Assembly: GCF_900066015.1 (NCBI RefSeq)
Contig: NZ_LN890655.1
Coordinates: 930,001 to 994,000, forward strand
Direction of reading: 5' to 3'
Source of the DNA: Candidatus Promineifilum breve
GTDB lineage: Bacteria > Chloroflexota > Anaerolineae > Promineifilales > Promineifilaceae
Length of the DNA stretch: 64,000 bases
A program made the translations under genes and the position numbers. Under the pieces are notes generated by a model. That model had not been told where the DNA came from. It ran no database searches and saw only the letters and a program-made list of their open reading frames with translations. Every line of letters begins with the position of its first letter. Positions within the stretch are counted from its first letter, which is position 1. Shown here piece after piece: positions 25,758 to 34,100 of this stretch.

Positions 25758-28121
25758 ATGATGAACGAGCAACCCCTGCGAACCCTCACCCCCACCATCG
25801 ATATCTATATCAAGCTGGCCCAATACCCGATCATGGCCGACCGCGTGCGCGATCGGATGCGCCAGGAGCTATTCCAGCGCGGCATCATCGACCCGGACAC
25901 GTTTGAGCACGAGGTGCGTGAGATGAGCGAGGCCTCGCAACTGCGCGAAGGTCTGGGCGACCCCTATTATGAGGAGGACTCCCACACCTGGCAGATTCGG
26001 ATCGAGCGCATCCGCGACCACCGCACCGACGTCTACTTCGCCAACAATCTGGGCAGCGCCCGGCTGGACACGCTCATCGAGGAGGTGCTCAATAGCCGCT
26101 CGTCCGCGCCCGACATGGCCCCCATCTCCTTCAATCCCGAGATCGCCCCCTGGGAGATGCTGTTCCGGCAGGGTGAAGTGTATGAGCGCATGGCTGCCGA
26201 CGAATTGGAGCGCCACCGCCACCATCTGGAGGAGATCAAAGTCGTCCTGATCAAACGCCTGATGAGCGATCAACTGCCGTTCATCGGCGTCGCCAAGCGC
26301 GTCCTGACCATCAGCGACCTGCGCAACATCCACCACAGCCTGATCGGCACGGGCAAGATCGGCGGCAAGGCGGCCGGCATGTACCTGGCCTGGCGCATCC
26401 TGCAACCGGTCGATGACCAGTTTAACCAGGGCATCATCAATATCCCCGATTCCTATTTCATCGGCACCGACGTCATCTATGAGTTCTTTCTGATGAACCA
26501 GTTGGAACACCACATGAACCAGAAATACCGGCCGGTTCAGGAGATTCGCGCCCAGTACCCGCGCATCGTCCAGGATTTTCGCCGGTCGGCGCTGCCCGAT
26601 TATGTGGTGGCGCAGGTGCGCGAAGTGCTCGGTACGATGGGCGATAGCCCGCTGATCGTGCGCTCATCCAGTTTGCTGGAGGATAATTTCGGCTTCTCCT
26701 TTGCCGGTAAATATGACAGCTACTTCTGCCCCAATCAGGGCACGGCCGAGGAAAACCTGGAGGCCGTGCTCGATGCCATTCGCCGCGTCTATGCCAGTTC
26801 GGTCAACCCCAACGCGCTGCTCTACCGCAAGAAAAACAACCTCATCGACTACGACGAGCGGATGGCGATCCTGTTGCAGCGCGTGACGGGCCACTGGTGC
26901 GGCCGTTACTACTTCCCCGACGTGGCCGGCGTCGGCTTCAGCGAAAACCCGTTCTGCTGGACGCCCGAGATCCGCCGCGGCGAGGGCTTTCTGCGCATCG
27001 TCACCGGGCTGGGCACGCGCGCCGTTGACCGCGTGGCCCAGGATTACCCGCGCCTGATCCCGATCAGCCACCCCCACCTGCGGCCCGAAATGGACGTTGA
27101 GGGACAGCGCAACTACTCCCAGCGCTTCATGGCGGTCATCGACCGGGACAGCAATAGCGTGGTCACCGTTCCCGTGCGCGAGGCGTTGCCGCGCTGCGGC
27201 CCGCTGCTGTCGTTGGTGGCTTCGATTGACCGCGGCGGGTCGCTGGCCGCCATTCTGCCCGGGGCGACCATCCACCCCGATGACCACATCGTCCTGACCT
27301 TCGATGGTCTGACCCACGATGAAACCTTTATCGCCATCATGCGCCAGGCGCTCCAGGAGTTGGAAGACGCCTACAACGGCCCGGTCGATCTGGAATTCGC
27401 CATCCAGGTGGATTTCGCCGACAACAGCCCGGCCGAAGAGGGCGCGCCAGCCGGCCCACCACAGCACAGCTATCGGCTCCACGTCCTGGAGTGTCGCCCG
27501 CTCAATGAGCGGCTGCCCGCCGGTGATGACACCGACCGTGTGGATTACGACGCCAACCGCCGTCTCTTTGCCATGCCGACACTGTTGCCGTCGGGCACGG
27601 TGGAGGCCATCGACTATCTCGTCTTCGTCGATCCCGAGGTTTATTACCACATCGAGCGCGAGGAAGACCGGCTCCATATCGCCCAGACCATCACCGCCCT
27701 CAACGATCTGTTGCCGGCCGGCCGCTTTGGGCTGATTGGGCCGGGGCGTTGGGGCAGTCTCAATAGCCGCCTCAGCGTGCCCATCAGCTATAGCGACATC
27801 TGCAACGCTCGCCTGCTGGTGGAGATCAGCCCGCCCTATACCCCCGCGCCCGAACTGGCCTACGGCACGGACTTCTTCCAGGACGTGCTGGAGGCGGGCA
27901 TCTTCGTCCTGGGCATTCAGCCGACGCCCGAGGGTGGGATGATGGATTGGAAGCTGCTGCGCGAGTCGGCCAACCACCTGGCGAATTACGTGCCCGAAGC
28001 GGCCGATTGGGCCGATTGCGTGCGCGTCATCGACCTGCAAGCCGCGGCCGGCAGTCCACTGAAGATCATCATCGACGACGAGACCAACGAGGCCATCGCC
28101 TGTTTCGACGTACCTGAATGA
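25758..28121 (+). CDS. PEP/pyruvate-binding domain protein (PPDK_N-like), paralogue 2
   Basis: 787 aa, collinear with the preceding gene over its whole length and clearly its tandem duplicate. It shares TIDIYIKLAQYPIMADRVRDRMR, GTGKIGGKAAGMY at about 197, PLIVRSSSLLEDNFGFSFAG at about 300, GPGRWGSLNSRLSVPISYSD and ELAYGTDFFQDVLEAG. The identity is roughly half by eye, so this is an old duplication with retained function, perhaps as a heteromer. It also lacks the His-swivel and PEP-barrel domains. It starts 10 nt after the first gene's stop, with TGAGG spanning that stop. Convergent with the DHH-CBS fusion, 7 nt between stops. Confidence 0.8.
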   Translation: MMNEQPLRTLTPTIDIYIKLAQYPIMADRVRDRMRQELFQRGIIDPDTFEHEVREMSEASQLREGLGDPYYEEDSHTWQIRIERIRDHRTDVYFANNLGSARLDTLIEEVLNSRSSAPDMAPISFNPEIAPWEMLFRQGEVYERMAADELERHRHHLEEIKVVLIKRLMSDQLPFIGVAKRVLTISDLRNIHHSLIGTGKIGGKAAGMYLAWRILQPVDDQFNQGIINIPDSYFIGTDVIYEFFLMNQLEHHMNQKYRPVQEIRAQYPRIVQDFRRSALPDYVVAQVREVLGTMGDSPLIVRSSSLLEDNFGFSFAGKYDSYFCPNQGTAEENLEAVLDAIRRVYASSVNPNALLYRKKNNLIDYDERMAILLQRVTGHWCGRYYFPDVAGVGFSENPFCWTPEIRRGEGFLRIVTGLGTRAVDRVAQDYPRLIPISHPHLRPEMDVEGQRNYSQRFMAVIDRDSNSVVTVPVREALPRCGPLLSLVASIDRGGSLAAILPGATIHPDDHIVLTFDGLTHDETFIAIMRQALQELEDAYNGPVDLEFAIQVDFADNSPAEEGAPAGPPQHSYRLHVLECRPLNERLPAGDDTDRVDYDANRRLFAMPTLLPSGTVEAIDYLVFVDPEVYYHIEREEDRLHIAQTITALNDLLPAGRFGLIGPGRWGSLNSRLSVPISYSDICNARLLVEISPPYTPAPELAYGTDFFQDVLEAGIFVLGIQPTPEGGMMDWKLLRESANHLANYVPEAADWADCVRVIDLQAAAGSPLKIIIDDETNEAIACFDVPE

Positions 28122-28128
28122 TGGCCGG

Positions 28129-30813
28129 TCAATACCCTTCGGCGGCCAATAGCGATGCCAGCAACGCCCGTTCGGATGCCTCATCGCCCGTTTCGCCATC
28201 CAGCCGGGCCAGCCACAGCCGCTCCAACACGCGCGTGTAGACCGGGCCGGGCGGCACACCGGCGCGGCGCAGATCCTCGCCGGTGATGCCGGTCTTAATC
28301 GCGCGCCAATCGCCGACGTAGCGGTCGAGCCACTCATCGGCCCGCGGCCCCAGTCCCAGCAGGCGGGCCGTCAACAGCGTGCGCGGCGCGAATTTCGCTA
28401 ATGCCCGCGCCACGCGGCTGACCGGCGCGTCGGCGGGCATCTCGGCCAGCGCCTGTTGCAGATCGTCCAGGGCCAGCAGATCGGTCATCGTCGCCTTGCG
28501 CACGCGCAACCGTTCGGCCACCGCCGCCGGAATGGGCGCGGCAAACGGGGCCAGCCACGCCGCAAAATAGTAAAACTTCGGCGGGCTGGAGCGATAGACC
28601 TCGCCCCACAGCGGGTCGCCGGCCAGGGTCGGGATGCGTTCGTAGATGGCGGCCGTCTCCGGTCGCCAACTCAACCCCGGATGAAACTGGGCCATCACCC
28701 CCACCTCGTCCAGCCGCTCCATCACCAGGACGGGGTTGGCCTCGTTCAGGCTCAACTCGATCTCGTTGCGCACCCGCTCGCCACTCACCCGATCCAGCAG
28801 CGGCAGCGCCGTGGCGATGAGCGCCGCTGTGGATGGTTCGATGGTGAAGCCCAGCCGCTGCTCCAATCGCACGGCGCGCAGGATTCGCGTGGGGTCGTCG
28901 ATGAAACTGAGGCTGTGGAGCACGCGAATGATGCCGCGCCGTAAATCGCGCCGTCCGCCATAGAAATCGAGCAACTGGCCCAGGTGATCGCCATCCAGCC
29001 GGATGGCCAAAGTATTGATGGTGAAATCGCGCCGGTGCAGATCGAGCTTGATCGATCCCGGCTCCACGTCGGGCAGGGCCGTCGGCCGCTTGTAGAACTC
29101 CTTACGCGCGCTGACAAAATCGATGGTGGCCGGGGGCTGGGCTGGCGCGTCGGCCGCCGCGCCATCCGGTCGATTCGCATCCGGGTAGGCCTCGCGCGCG
29201 GCGGCGATGACGGCGGCGTACGTCTCCGGCGTCATCGCCCATTTGGCCGTGCCGAAGCGCTCATGGCTATGGACCTCGCCGCCGAAGCGCCGGCTCAAGG
29301 CCCTGACCAGACGGATGGCGTCCCCTTCGACTACGATATCGAGGTCGGTCGGCGGCTTATCGAGCAGCAGATCGCGCACCAGGCCGCCGACGAAATAGAT
29401 CGCCATGCCCAGGTCGGCGGCCGTCTCACCGGCCACGCGCACGATGGCCCACAACGACGGCGACAGCGAGCGGGCCATCCGGTCGCGCAGATCGGTCTCC
29501 GGCGCTTCCGGCGCGGGCCGGAACAGGGCATTGAGCAAGTCGGTGCGGGTGACAATGCCGATGGGCATCCGCCGTTCGGGTGGGTCGTCCCCTTCCTCGG
29601 CCACCACAGGGATCTGCCCCCAGCCTTCGGCGGCCATCAACTCCTGCACCCGTTCCAGCGTATCGGAGGGATGGACGAAAATCGAGCCGGGGCGCATGAT
29701 GCGGCTGACGGGGTGCGTTGCCATCTCGTGGCTCATGGCCCGGTCGACGGCGCGGCGGGTCACCAGGCCGACGATGCGATTCTGCCGCTCATCGACCACT
29801 GGGAAGCCTTCGTGGCCGTGGCGCAGCATCAGCGCGGCCACTTCGCTGACCGTCGTCGTGGCCGGCACGGTCTCCACGCCGTGGGACATCAGGGCGGCCA
29901 CGCGGGCCGTCGGCCGCACGGCCAGGGGCAGGGTGGAGCGCACGCGGTCGGCCACCTCGGCCAGCCGGCCGCCGACGATCATGGCCGCCGACGCCCGGCT
30001 GTGGCCGCCGCCGCCCATCAGGCGCGCCACCAGCCCCACATCGACCTCATCGACGGCGCTGCGGGCCACCAGCTGCACGCCGTCGCCCAGCTGCACCAGC
30101 ACAAACAAGCCGTCGGGCGACAGCGAATCGCGCAGGCGATGGGCCACCGAGGAGATTTCGTCGGCGAAGCCCGGCGGGGCGTCGGCCGTCGCCAGGGCAA
30201 TCGGCCGGCCCTCGATCTTCAGCCACTCCACGTCGCGGGCCAGCGCGTCGTAGAGGGCGCGCTGTTGATCGGAGAGGGCCACGTTCAGGAAGCGGCGGGC
30301 GACGTTGAGCAGCGCCCCCTGCTCCAGCAATCGGGCGGCGGCCTGCACGTCGCGGGCGGTTGTCGTATCATAGGTCAGCCCGCCGGTATCCTCATAGATG
30401 CCCAGCAGCAATAGCGTGGCCTCTTCCGGCGACAGCACCAGGCCGCGGGCCAGAAGCCGTTCGACCAGCAACGTCGAGGTCGCGCCCACAGCCTCGACCT
30501 CATAAGTCCATTCCGGTTTGTGGGCCTGATCCATGTGGTGATCGATTACGTGCACCCGCGGCCGGGCGACCACACCGCGCACGTTGCCGAGCGTCTGGGT
30601 ATCGACCAGGATCACCGCGTCGATGGATCGTCGCCGCCAGTCCTCGGCCCGCACGAACGGCAGCGCATCCCAATAGAGGTTCAGGAATTGCTGCACGTTG
30701 CGGTTCAGGTGGTGCGGCAGAAGCGCCGTCGCCGCCGGATACAGCTTCTTGGCCCCCAGTTGCGAGGCCACGGCGTCGAAATCGGTTTTCTCGTGGGTCA
30801 GGATGAGGGCCAT
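28129..30813 (-). CDS. DHH - CBS - tRNA nucleotidyltransferase (CCA/A-adding type) fusion protein
   Basis: 894-aa multidomain protein. Residues 1-290 form a DHH/DHHA1 phosphoesterase (DFDAV at 11-15, VDTQ at 70-73, VIDHHMD at 89-95, GGGGHSRASA at about 268). Residues 300-430 contain two CBS domains. From about 470 on it is a class II nucleotidyltransferase (YFVGGLVRDLLLDKPPTDLDIVV with the DxD metal pair; RRDFTINTLAIR; DPTRILRAVRLEQRLGF), followed by helical neck and tail. This architecture is known for A-adding or CCA-adding enzymes in several bacterial phyla; partners adding C would be elsewhere. The nanoRNase-like DHH part may trim or recycle. A TATAAT ends 7 bases before its ATG. Confidence 0.92.
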   Translation of the reverse strand: MALILTHEKTDFDAVASQLGAKKLYPAATALLPHHLNRNVQQFLNLYWDALPFVRAEDWRRRSIDAVILVDTQTLGNVRGVVARPRVHVIDHHMDQAHKPEWTYEVEAVGATSTLLVERLLARGLVLSPEEATLLLLGIYEDTGGLTYDTTTARDVQAAARLLEQGALLNVARRFLNVALSDQQRALYDALARDVEWLKIEGRPIALATADAPPGFADEISSVAHRLRDSLSPDGLFVLVQLGDGVQLVARSAVDEVDVGLVARLMGGGGHSRASAAMIVGGRLAEVADRVRSTLPLAVRPTARVAALMSHGVETVPATTTVSEVAALMLRHGHEGFPVVDERQNRIVGLVTRRAVDRAMSHEMATHPVSRIMRPGSIFVHPSDTLERVQELMAAEGWGQIPVVAEEGDDPPERRMPIGIVTRTDLLNALFRPAPEAPETDLRDRMARSLSPSLWAIVRVAGETAADLGMAIYFVGGLVRDLLLDKPPTDLDIVVEGDAIRLVRALSRRFGGEVHSHERFGTAKWAMTPETYAAVIAAAREAYPDANRPDGAAADAPAQPPATIDFVSARKEFYKRPTALPDVEPGSIKLDLHRRDFTINTLAIRLDGDHLGQLLDFYGGRRDLRRGIIRVLHSLSFIDDPTRILRAVRLEQRLGFTIEPSTAALIATALPLLDRVSGERVRNEIELSLNEANPVLVMERLDEVGVMAQFHPGLSWRPETAAIYERIPTLAGDPLWGEVYRSSPPKFYYFAAWLAPFAAPIPAAVAERLRVRKATMTDLLALDDLQQALAEMPADAPVSRVARALAKFAPRTLLTARLLGLGPRADEWLDRYVGDWRAIKTGITGEDLRRAGVPPGPVYTRVLERLWLARLDGETGDEASERALLASLLAAEGY

Positions 30814-30820
30814 GAGACCG

Positions 30821-30826
30821 ATTATA
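30821..30826 (-). promoter_or_regulatory. -10 box immediately before the DHH-CBS-nucleotidyltransferase gene
   Basis: TATAAT on the minus strand, 7 bases before the start codon, implies a leaderless transcript. No good -35 is seen. Just upstream, 30840-30900 is a decayed half of a hairpin-like element (CTCCGCGCGCTCCGCGTC, CTCCGCGATCTTCGCGTT) without its second arm. Confidence 0.45.
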
Positions 30827-30934
30827 GCACTATCACGACCACAAAGGTCTGCTCCTCCGCGCGCTCCGCGTCAATTCTCCGCGATCTTCGCGTTATCTGA
30901 CGTTGGAAATTTTCTAATTCCCGGTCTATGCGTA

Positions 30935-30964
30935 TTGACGAGAATAGAACATATATGCTATTAT
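30935..30964 (+). promoter_or_regulatory. Promoter of the four-TM protein gene
   Basis: TTGACG (30935-30940) and TATTAT (30959-30964) are separated by 18 bases in a conspicuously AT-rich island (30900-31020) of this GC-rich region. The predicted start site at about 30971 lies just before a palindrome. Confidence 0.65.
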
Positions 30965-30976
30965 TGACTTACTCAT

Positions 30977-30992
30977 TAGAACAAAGGTTCTA
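30977..30992. promoter_or_regulatory. Palindrome with GAAC-N4-GTTC core (LexA/DinR-like operator)
   Basis: TAGAAC-AAAG-GTTCTA is a perfect palindrome that fits the GAAC-N4-GTTC pattern of Gram-positive-type LexA boxes. It lies directly downstream of the predicted +1. Additional half-sites AGAAC (30946) and GTTCT (30997) flank it. Whether the host LexA uses this box is not known from the window. Confidence 0.5.
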
Positions 30993-31050
30993 TATCGTTC
31001 TAACATGAAGTAACATTGGCTCACGAGTGGGAAATCAGAGGAAAAAGAAC

Positions 31051-31929
31051 ATGGTCAAAAATTCCGGCAGTGCCTTTGAATTTAGCCTGAGGGGGCCGAA
31101 CGCGCTCTCGCGCAAGATGGTGGTCGCCGTCATCTTGTCCGTCGCGCTAATTGCCTTCGAGATCTTCAACTTCGACACGACCCAGTACGCGCTCACCAAC
31201 TTGCTGGGCGAGGTTCGCTTTGCCGGGGTGCTGTGGGCGTCGATCCTGGCGATTGCCTTCTGCGCCATCGACTTCGCCGGGCTGGTGCGCATCTTCACCC
31301 CGCAAAAGGGGCGCGAAGAGCCGCGCGCCGTCTTGTTCCTGACCGGGGCCTGGTTCCTGGGCACCATCGCCAATTCGATTATGACCTGGTGGGCCGTGTC
31401 GCTGACGCTGCTGAGCCATGACTTCGGCAACGAGGTGTTGAGCCGCGAGATGCTGTTGCGCTACGTGCCCATCTTTGTCGCCATGCTGGTCTGGCTGACG
31501 CGCATCCTGTTCATCGGCGCCTTCTCCGTCACCGGCGAGGAGATGTTCGACATGGCCCGCGGGCGGAGCGAGGCCGATCGCGCCCCTGCCCCGGCCCGGC
31601 CCGAAACAGCCGCTCCGCTGCCCGCCCGCGCGGCGAGCAATCGCCAAACGGCGGCCGTCGCCTCCGGCCCGGCCGCCCCGGCCCAGCCGGCCGCCCGCAC
31701 CACCGCCGCCAAGCCGGCCGCGGCCAACGCCGCCCCCAGCCGCCCGCCGGTCACCTACGAACCGGTCGACGACCCGTTCGACGATCTGCCGGTGGCCCCC
31801 AAGACCAACGGCGGCAACGGCGCGGCCCGGCCCAACTCGCGCATCCAGCAACGGCCGCCCATGCCGGGCGGCATGAACCGGGCCACCACGGGCAATATGC
31901 AGGCCCGCTCGCCCAACAATCGCAGCTAA
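31051..31929 (+). CDS. Four-TM membrane protein with Pro/Ala-rich tail, unknown function
   Basis: 292 aa. Four predicted membrane helices occupy the first 150 residues or so (VVAVILSVALIAFEIFNF; VLWASILAIAFCAIDFAGL; AVLFLTGAWFLGTIANSIM; YVPIFVAMLVWLTRILFIG). A low-complexity cytoplasmic or extracellular tail rich in Ala, Pro, Asn and Arg follows, with an acidic VDDPFDDLP motif. The ATG at 31051 is preferred over an upstream GTG because AGAGG lies 9 nt before it. It stands alone behind its own AT-rich promoter and palindrome. No family was recognised. Confidence 0.72.
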   Translation: MVKNSGSAFEFSLRGPNALSRKMVVAVILSVALIAFEIFNFDTTQYALTNLLGEVRFAGVLWASILAIAFCAIDFAGLVRIFTPQKGREEPRAVLFLTGAWFLGTIANSIMTWWAVSLTLLSHDFGNEVLSREMLLRYVPIFVAMLVWLTRILFIGAFSVTGEEMFDMARGRSEADRAPAPARPETAAPLPARAASNRQTAAVASGPAAPAQPAARTTAAKPAAANAAPSRPPVTYEPVDDPFDDLPVAPKTNGGNGAARPNSRIQQRPPMPGGMNRATTGNMQARSPNNRS

Positions 31930-31960
31930 CGGTTACGCATCATCTGCGTCGGGCGGCCAT

Positions 31961-32103
31961 GGTGTTTTTCGGCAGTTGCCTATGAGACACAGAGTTCACC
32001 GAGGAGTCACAGAGAGTCACAGAGAAACCGCCTTCTGCGCTCCGTGATCTCTGTGACTCCTCTGTGCTCTCCGTGTCCTCTTATGACAACTGGAAAGCCC
32101 TGG
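31961..32103 (-). repeat. 140-bp inverted-repeat element, family A, copy 2
   Basis: Its reverse complement begins CCAGGGCTTTCCAGTTG and runs through the same CACAGAG/CTCTGTG hairpin and GCGCAGAAGGCGG loop as the element at 21040-21180. The two therefore are copies of one element in opposite orientation. It lies between the four-TM gene and the lytic transglycosylase. Confidence 0.85.
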
Positions 32104-32148
32104 TCAAACGGCGTGATAGCTTGGAACAAACCCAAACGGCGGTAAACT

Positions 32149-32949
32149 ATGACTGCTTATCAGGACACACCCTACTACCCAGTGGATTCGCCTTTGAATC
32201 AGCCGGAAAACGACGACTATTGGTGGGCCGAAGCTGACGCCGAAATCGATCCGATGATCGCCGTGCAGCAACGCATGATGATCATTCTGGCCGCCGCGTT
32301 GCTCTTCTTTTTGGCTTTTGGCTATTGGGTTGTCCGCACGAGCAATGCCGGCGGCAACCCTCCGGCGGAACAACCCGCCGACCCGGCTGAACAACAAGCG
32401 GCCGACGCAGCGGCGGCCGCGGCAGCAGCCGGCGCGGCGGCCCCGGCCGCCGGCGGCATCGCCCCACTTTTCACCCGCGAGGTACAACATTGGGCGCCGC
32501 AGATCGTCGCCTGGGCGGCCGAGTTCGGCATCGATCCCAACATGGCCGCCACGGTAATGCAGATCGAGTCGTGCGGCGACCCCAACGCCGTCTCCGGTTC
32601 CGGCGCGCAGGGTCTGTTCCAGGTTATGCCCTTCCACTTCTCGGCCGGCGAGGAGATGCAGGACCCCAACACCAACGCCCGGCGCGGCATGGCCTATCTG
32701 GCCCTGGGCATGGAACAGACCGGCGGCGACACCAGCCGCACCTTCGCCGGCTATAATGGCGGGCACGGCACGGCCGCCCGCAGTTGGGAAACGTGGCCGG
32801 CCGAGACCCAGCGCTATTACGTCTGGAGCACCGGCATCTACGAGGACGCCGTGGCCGGCAGCGCCACCAGCGAAACGCTCGATCAGTGGCTGGCCGCCGG
32901 TGGCGCGGGGCTTTGCCAACAGGCGGCGGCGCGGTTGGGGCTGCAATAG
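32149..32949 (+). CDS. Membrane-anchored SLT-type lytic transglycosylase
   Basis: 266 aa. A single membrane helix (residues 43-62, MMIILAAALLFFLAFGYWVV) and an Ala/Pro linker precede a Slt-family domain. The domain has AATVMQIESCGDPNAVSG (catalytic Glu140), GAQGLFQVMPFHF, NARRGMAYLALGM and FAGYNGGHGTA, the four motifs of the goose-lysozyme-like SLT fold. It should cleave glycan strands of peptidoglycan outside the membrane. The ATG at 32149 is followed by an acidic cytosolic tail. It stands alone between two repeat elements. Confidence 0.9.
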   Translation: MTAYQDTPYYPVDSPLNQPENDDYWWAEADAEIDPMIAVQQRMMIILAAALLFFLAFGYWVVRTSNAGGNPPAEQPADPAEQQAADAAAAAAAAGAAAPAAGGIAPLFTREVQHWAPQIVAWAAEFGIDPNMAATVMQIESCGDPNAVSGSGAQGLFQVMPFHFSAGEEMQDPNTNARRGMAYLALGMEQTGGDTSRTFAGYNGGHGTAARSWETWPAETQRYYVWSTGIYEDAVAGSATSETLDQWLAAGGAGLCQQAAARLGLQ

Positions 32950-32991
32950 ACAGCAATCAACAATAAGCGCGGCGGGTTCTTGCGGATTAAT

Positions 32992-33088
32992 AATTTAGCC
33001 ACGGATAAACACGGATAGGACGGATGAACACGGATAGAGAGAATTCAATCCGTTTAATCCGTGTCCTATCCGTGTTTAATGATTAAAT
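32992..33088 (+). repeat. Inverted-repeat element, family B (CACGGAT), copy 2
   Basis: TTTAGCCACGGATAAACACGG opens the left arm; the right arm reads TCCTATCCGTGTTTAATGA. The centre ACGGATAGAGAGAATTCAATCCG matches the centre of the copy at 23179-23275, same orientation. The right arm is shorter and partly diverged. Confidence 0.83.
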
Positions 33089-33107
33089 CTTCAAAAGCCG
33101 GTTACAG

Positions 33108-33143
33108 AAGAGCAGTCCGGTACATGGGCTGCTCTTTTCCTTT
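33108..33143 (+). terminator. Rho-independent terminator-like hairpin
   Basis: AAGAGCAG (33108-33115) pairs with CTGCTCTT (33129-33136), with further inner pairing, followed by TTCCTTT. It lies after the transglycosylase and the family B element and before the convergent EamA gene, so it could end plus-strand transcription. Confidence 0.55.
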
Positions 33144-33197
33144 GGGTAGGCCTACTTCATGCCGCCAGAAGTACTTAGCACGCGAGTTTGAAAACAA

Positions 33198-34094
33198 CTA
33201 TTGCCACAGCAATACAACCACCCCGGCCATGGCCGCCAACGTCCCGGCCAGCGCGCGCCGGCTGACGCGGCGGCGGTAGATCGCGTATTCCAGCGGGATG
33301 AGCAACACCGGCGGTAAGGCCATCAGCGTTGAGGCGATACCCAGCCGGGCATTCTGGACGGCGATGAGCGACAGCCAGATGCCCAGAAAAGGCCCTACCG
33401 TCGAACCGGCCGCGATCGCCCCCAGCGCCCGCCGGTCGCGCCATTGATGCAAGGTATGGCGCACCTGGCCGCGCGCCGCGGCCAACCCCCACAGGACGAC
33501 CAGCGCCACCACGATGCGGATGAGGGTAGCTGAGATGGTCGAGAATCCATCCCCCAGGGCAAAGCGCGCGGTTACGAGGTTGGTGACCTGCCCCAGCGCC
33601 CCCAAAAAGCCGAACAGCAGCCCCCGGCGGTAGATGCGGCGGTCGTTGGGCAGCGCGTGCCCCTGCCCCTCAGTGACGACCCAGGCGATGCCGCCCACGG
33701 CCATGAGGATGCCCAGCAGTTCCAGCGGCGTCACGCTCTCACCGAACAACACGCGGCCGAAGAGCGCGCTCAGAATGGGCACGGTGGACATCATCAGCAT
33801 TGACAAACGCGGGCCGATCAGGACGTAAGCGCGGAACAGGAAGGCGTCGCCGATCACCAACCCCAGCAAGCTCGATAGCGCCAGCCAGCCCCAGCGAAAC
33901 GGCTCCACATCGCGCGGGAAAAAGACGCCCTCCAGCAGCCGGTGGGTGATGAGCAGGAAGACGAGCGCGAACAGCAGGCGGCTGCGATTGATGACGTCGG
34001 AGCCGACGCGCCGGCCGCCATAGCTGAACAGGATGGCCGTGAACGACCAGCAGACGGCCGTCGCCAGCGCGGCCAGTTCGCCCCAGGGCATCAT
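33198..34094 (-). CDS. EamA/DMT-family transporter
   Basis: 298-aa integral membrane protein with about ten hydrophobic segments arranged as two repeats of five, the EamA (drug/metabolite transporter) layout. Visible markers are LLALLATAVCWSFTAILF-like opening (ALATAVCWSFTAILFSYGG), SMLMMSTVPILSALFGRVLFGE and LLGILMAVGGIAWV in the first half, and ASTLMALPPVLLIPLEYAIY in the second. The start is one of two ATGs, 7 nt after the NUDIX stop. It ends a four-gene operon. Substrate unknown; an amino-acid or metabolite efflux role would suit the methyltransferase neighbour. Confidence 0.87.
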   Translation of the reverse strand: MMPWGELAALATAVCWSFTAILFSYGGRRVGSDVINRSRLLFALVFLLITHRLLEGVFFPRDVEPFRWGWLALSSLLGLVIGDAFLFRAYVLIGPRLSMLMMSTVPILSALFGRVLFGESVTPLELLGILMAVGGIAWVVTEGQGHALPNDRRIYRRGLLFGFLGALGQVTNLVTARFALGDGFSTISATLIRIVVALVVLWGLAAARGQVRHTLHQWRDRRALGAIAAGSTVGPFLGIWLSLIAVQNARLGIASTLMALPPVLLIPLEYAIYRRRVSRRALAGTLAAMAGVVVLLWQ

Positions 34095-34100
34095 CTATCA

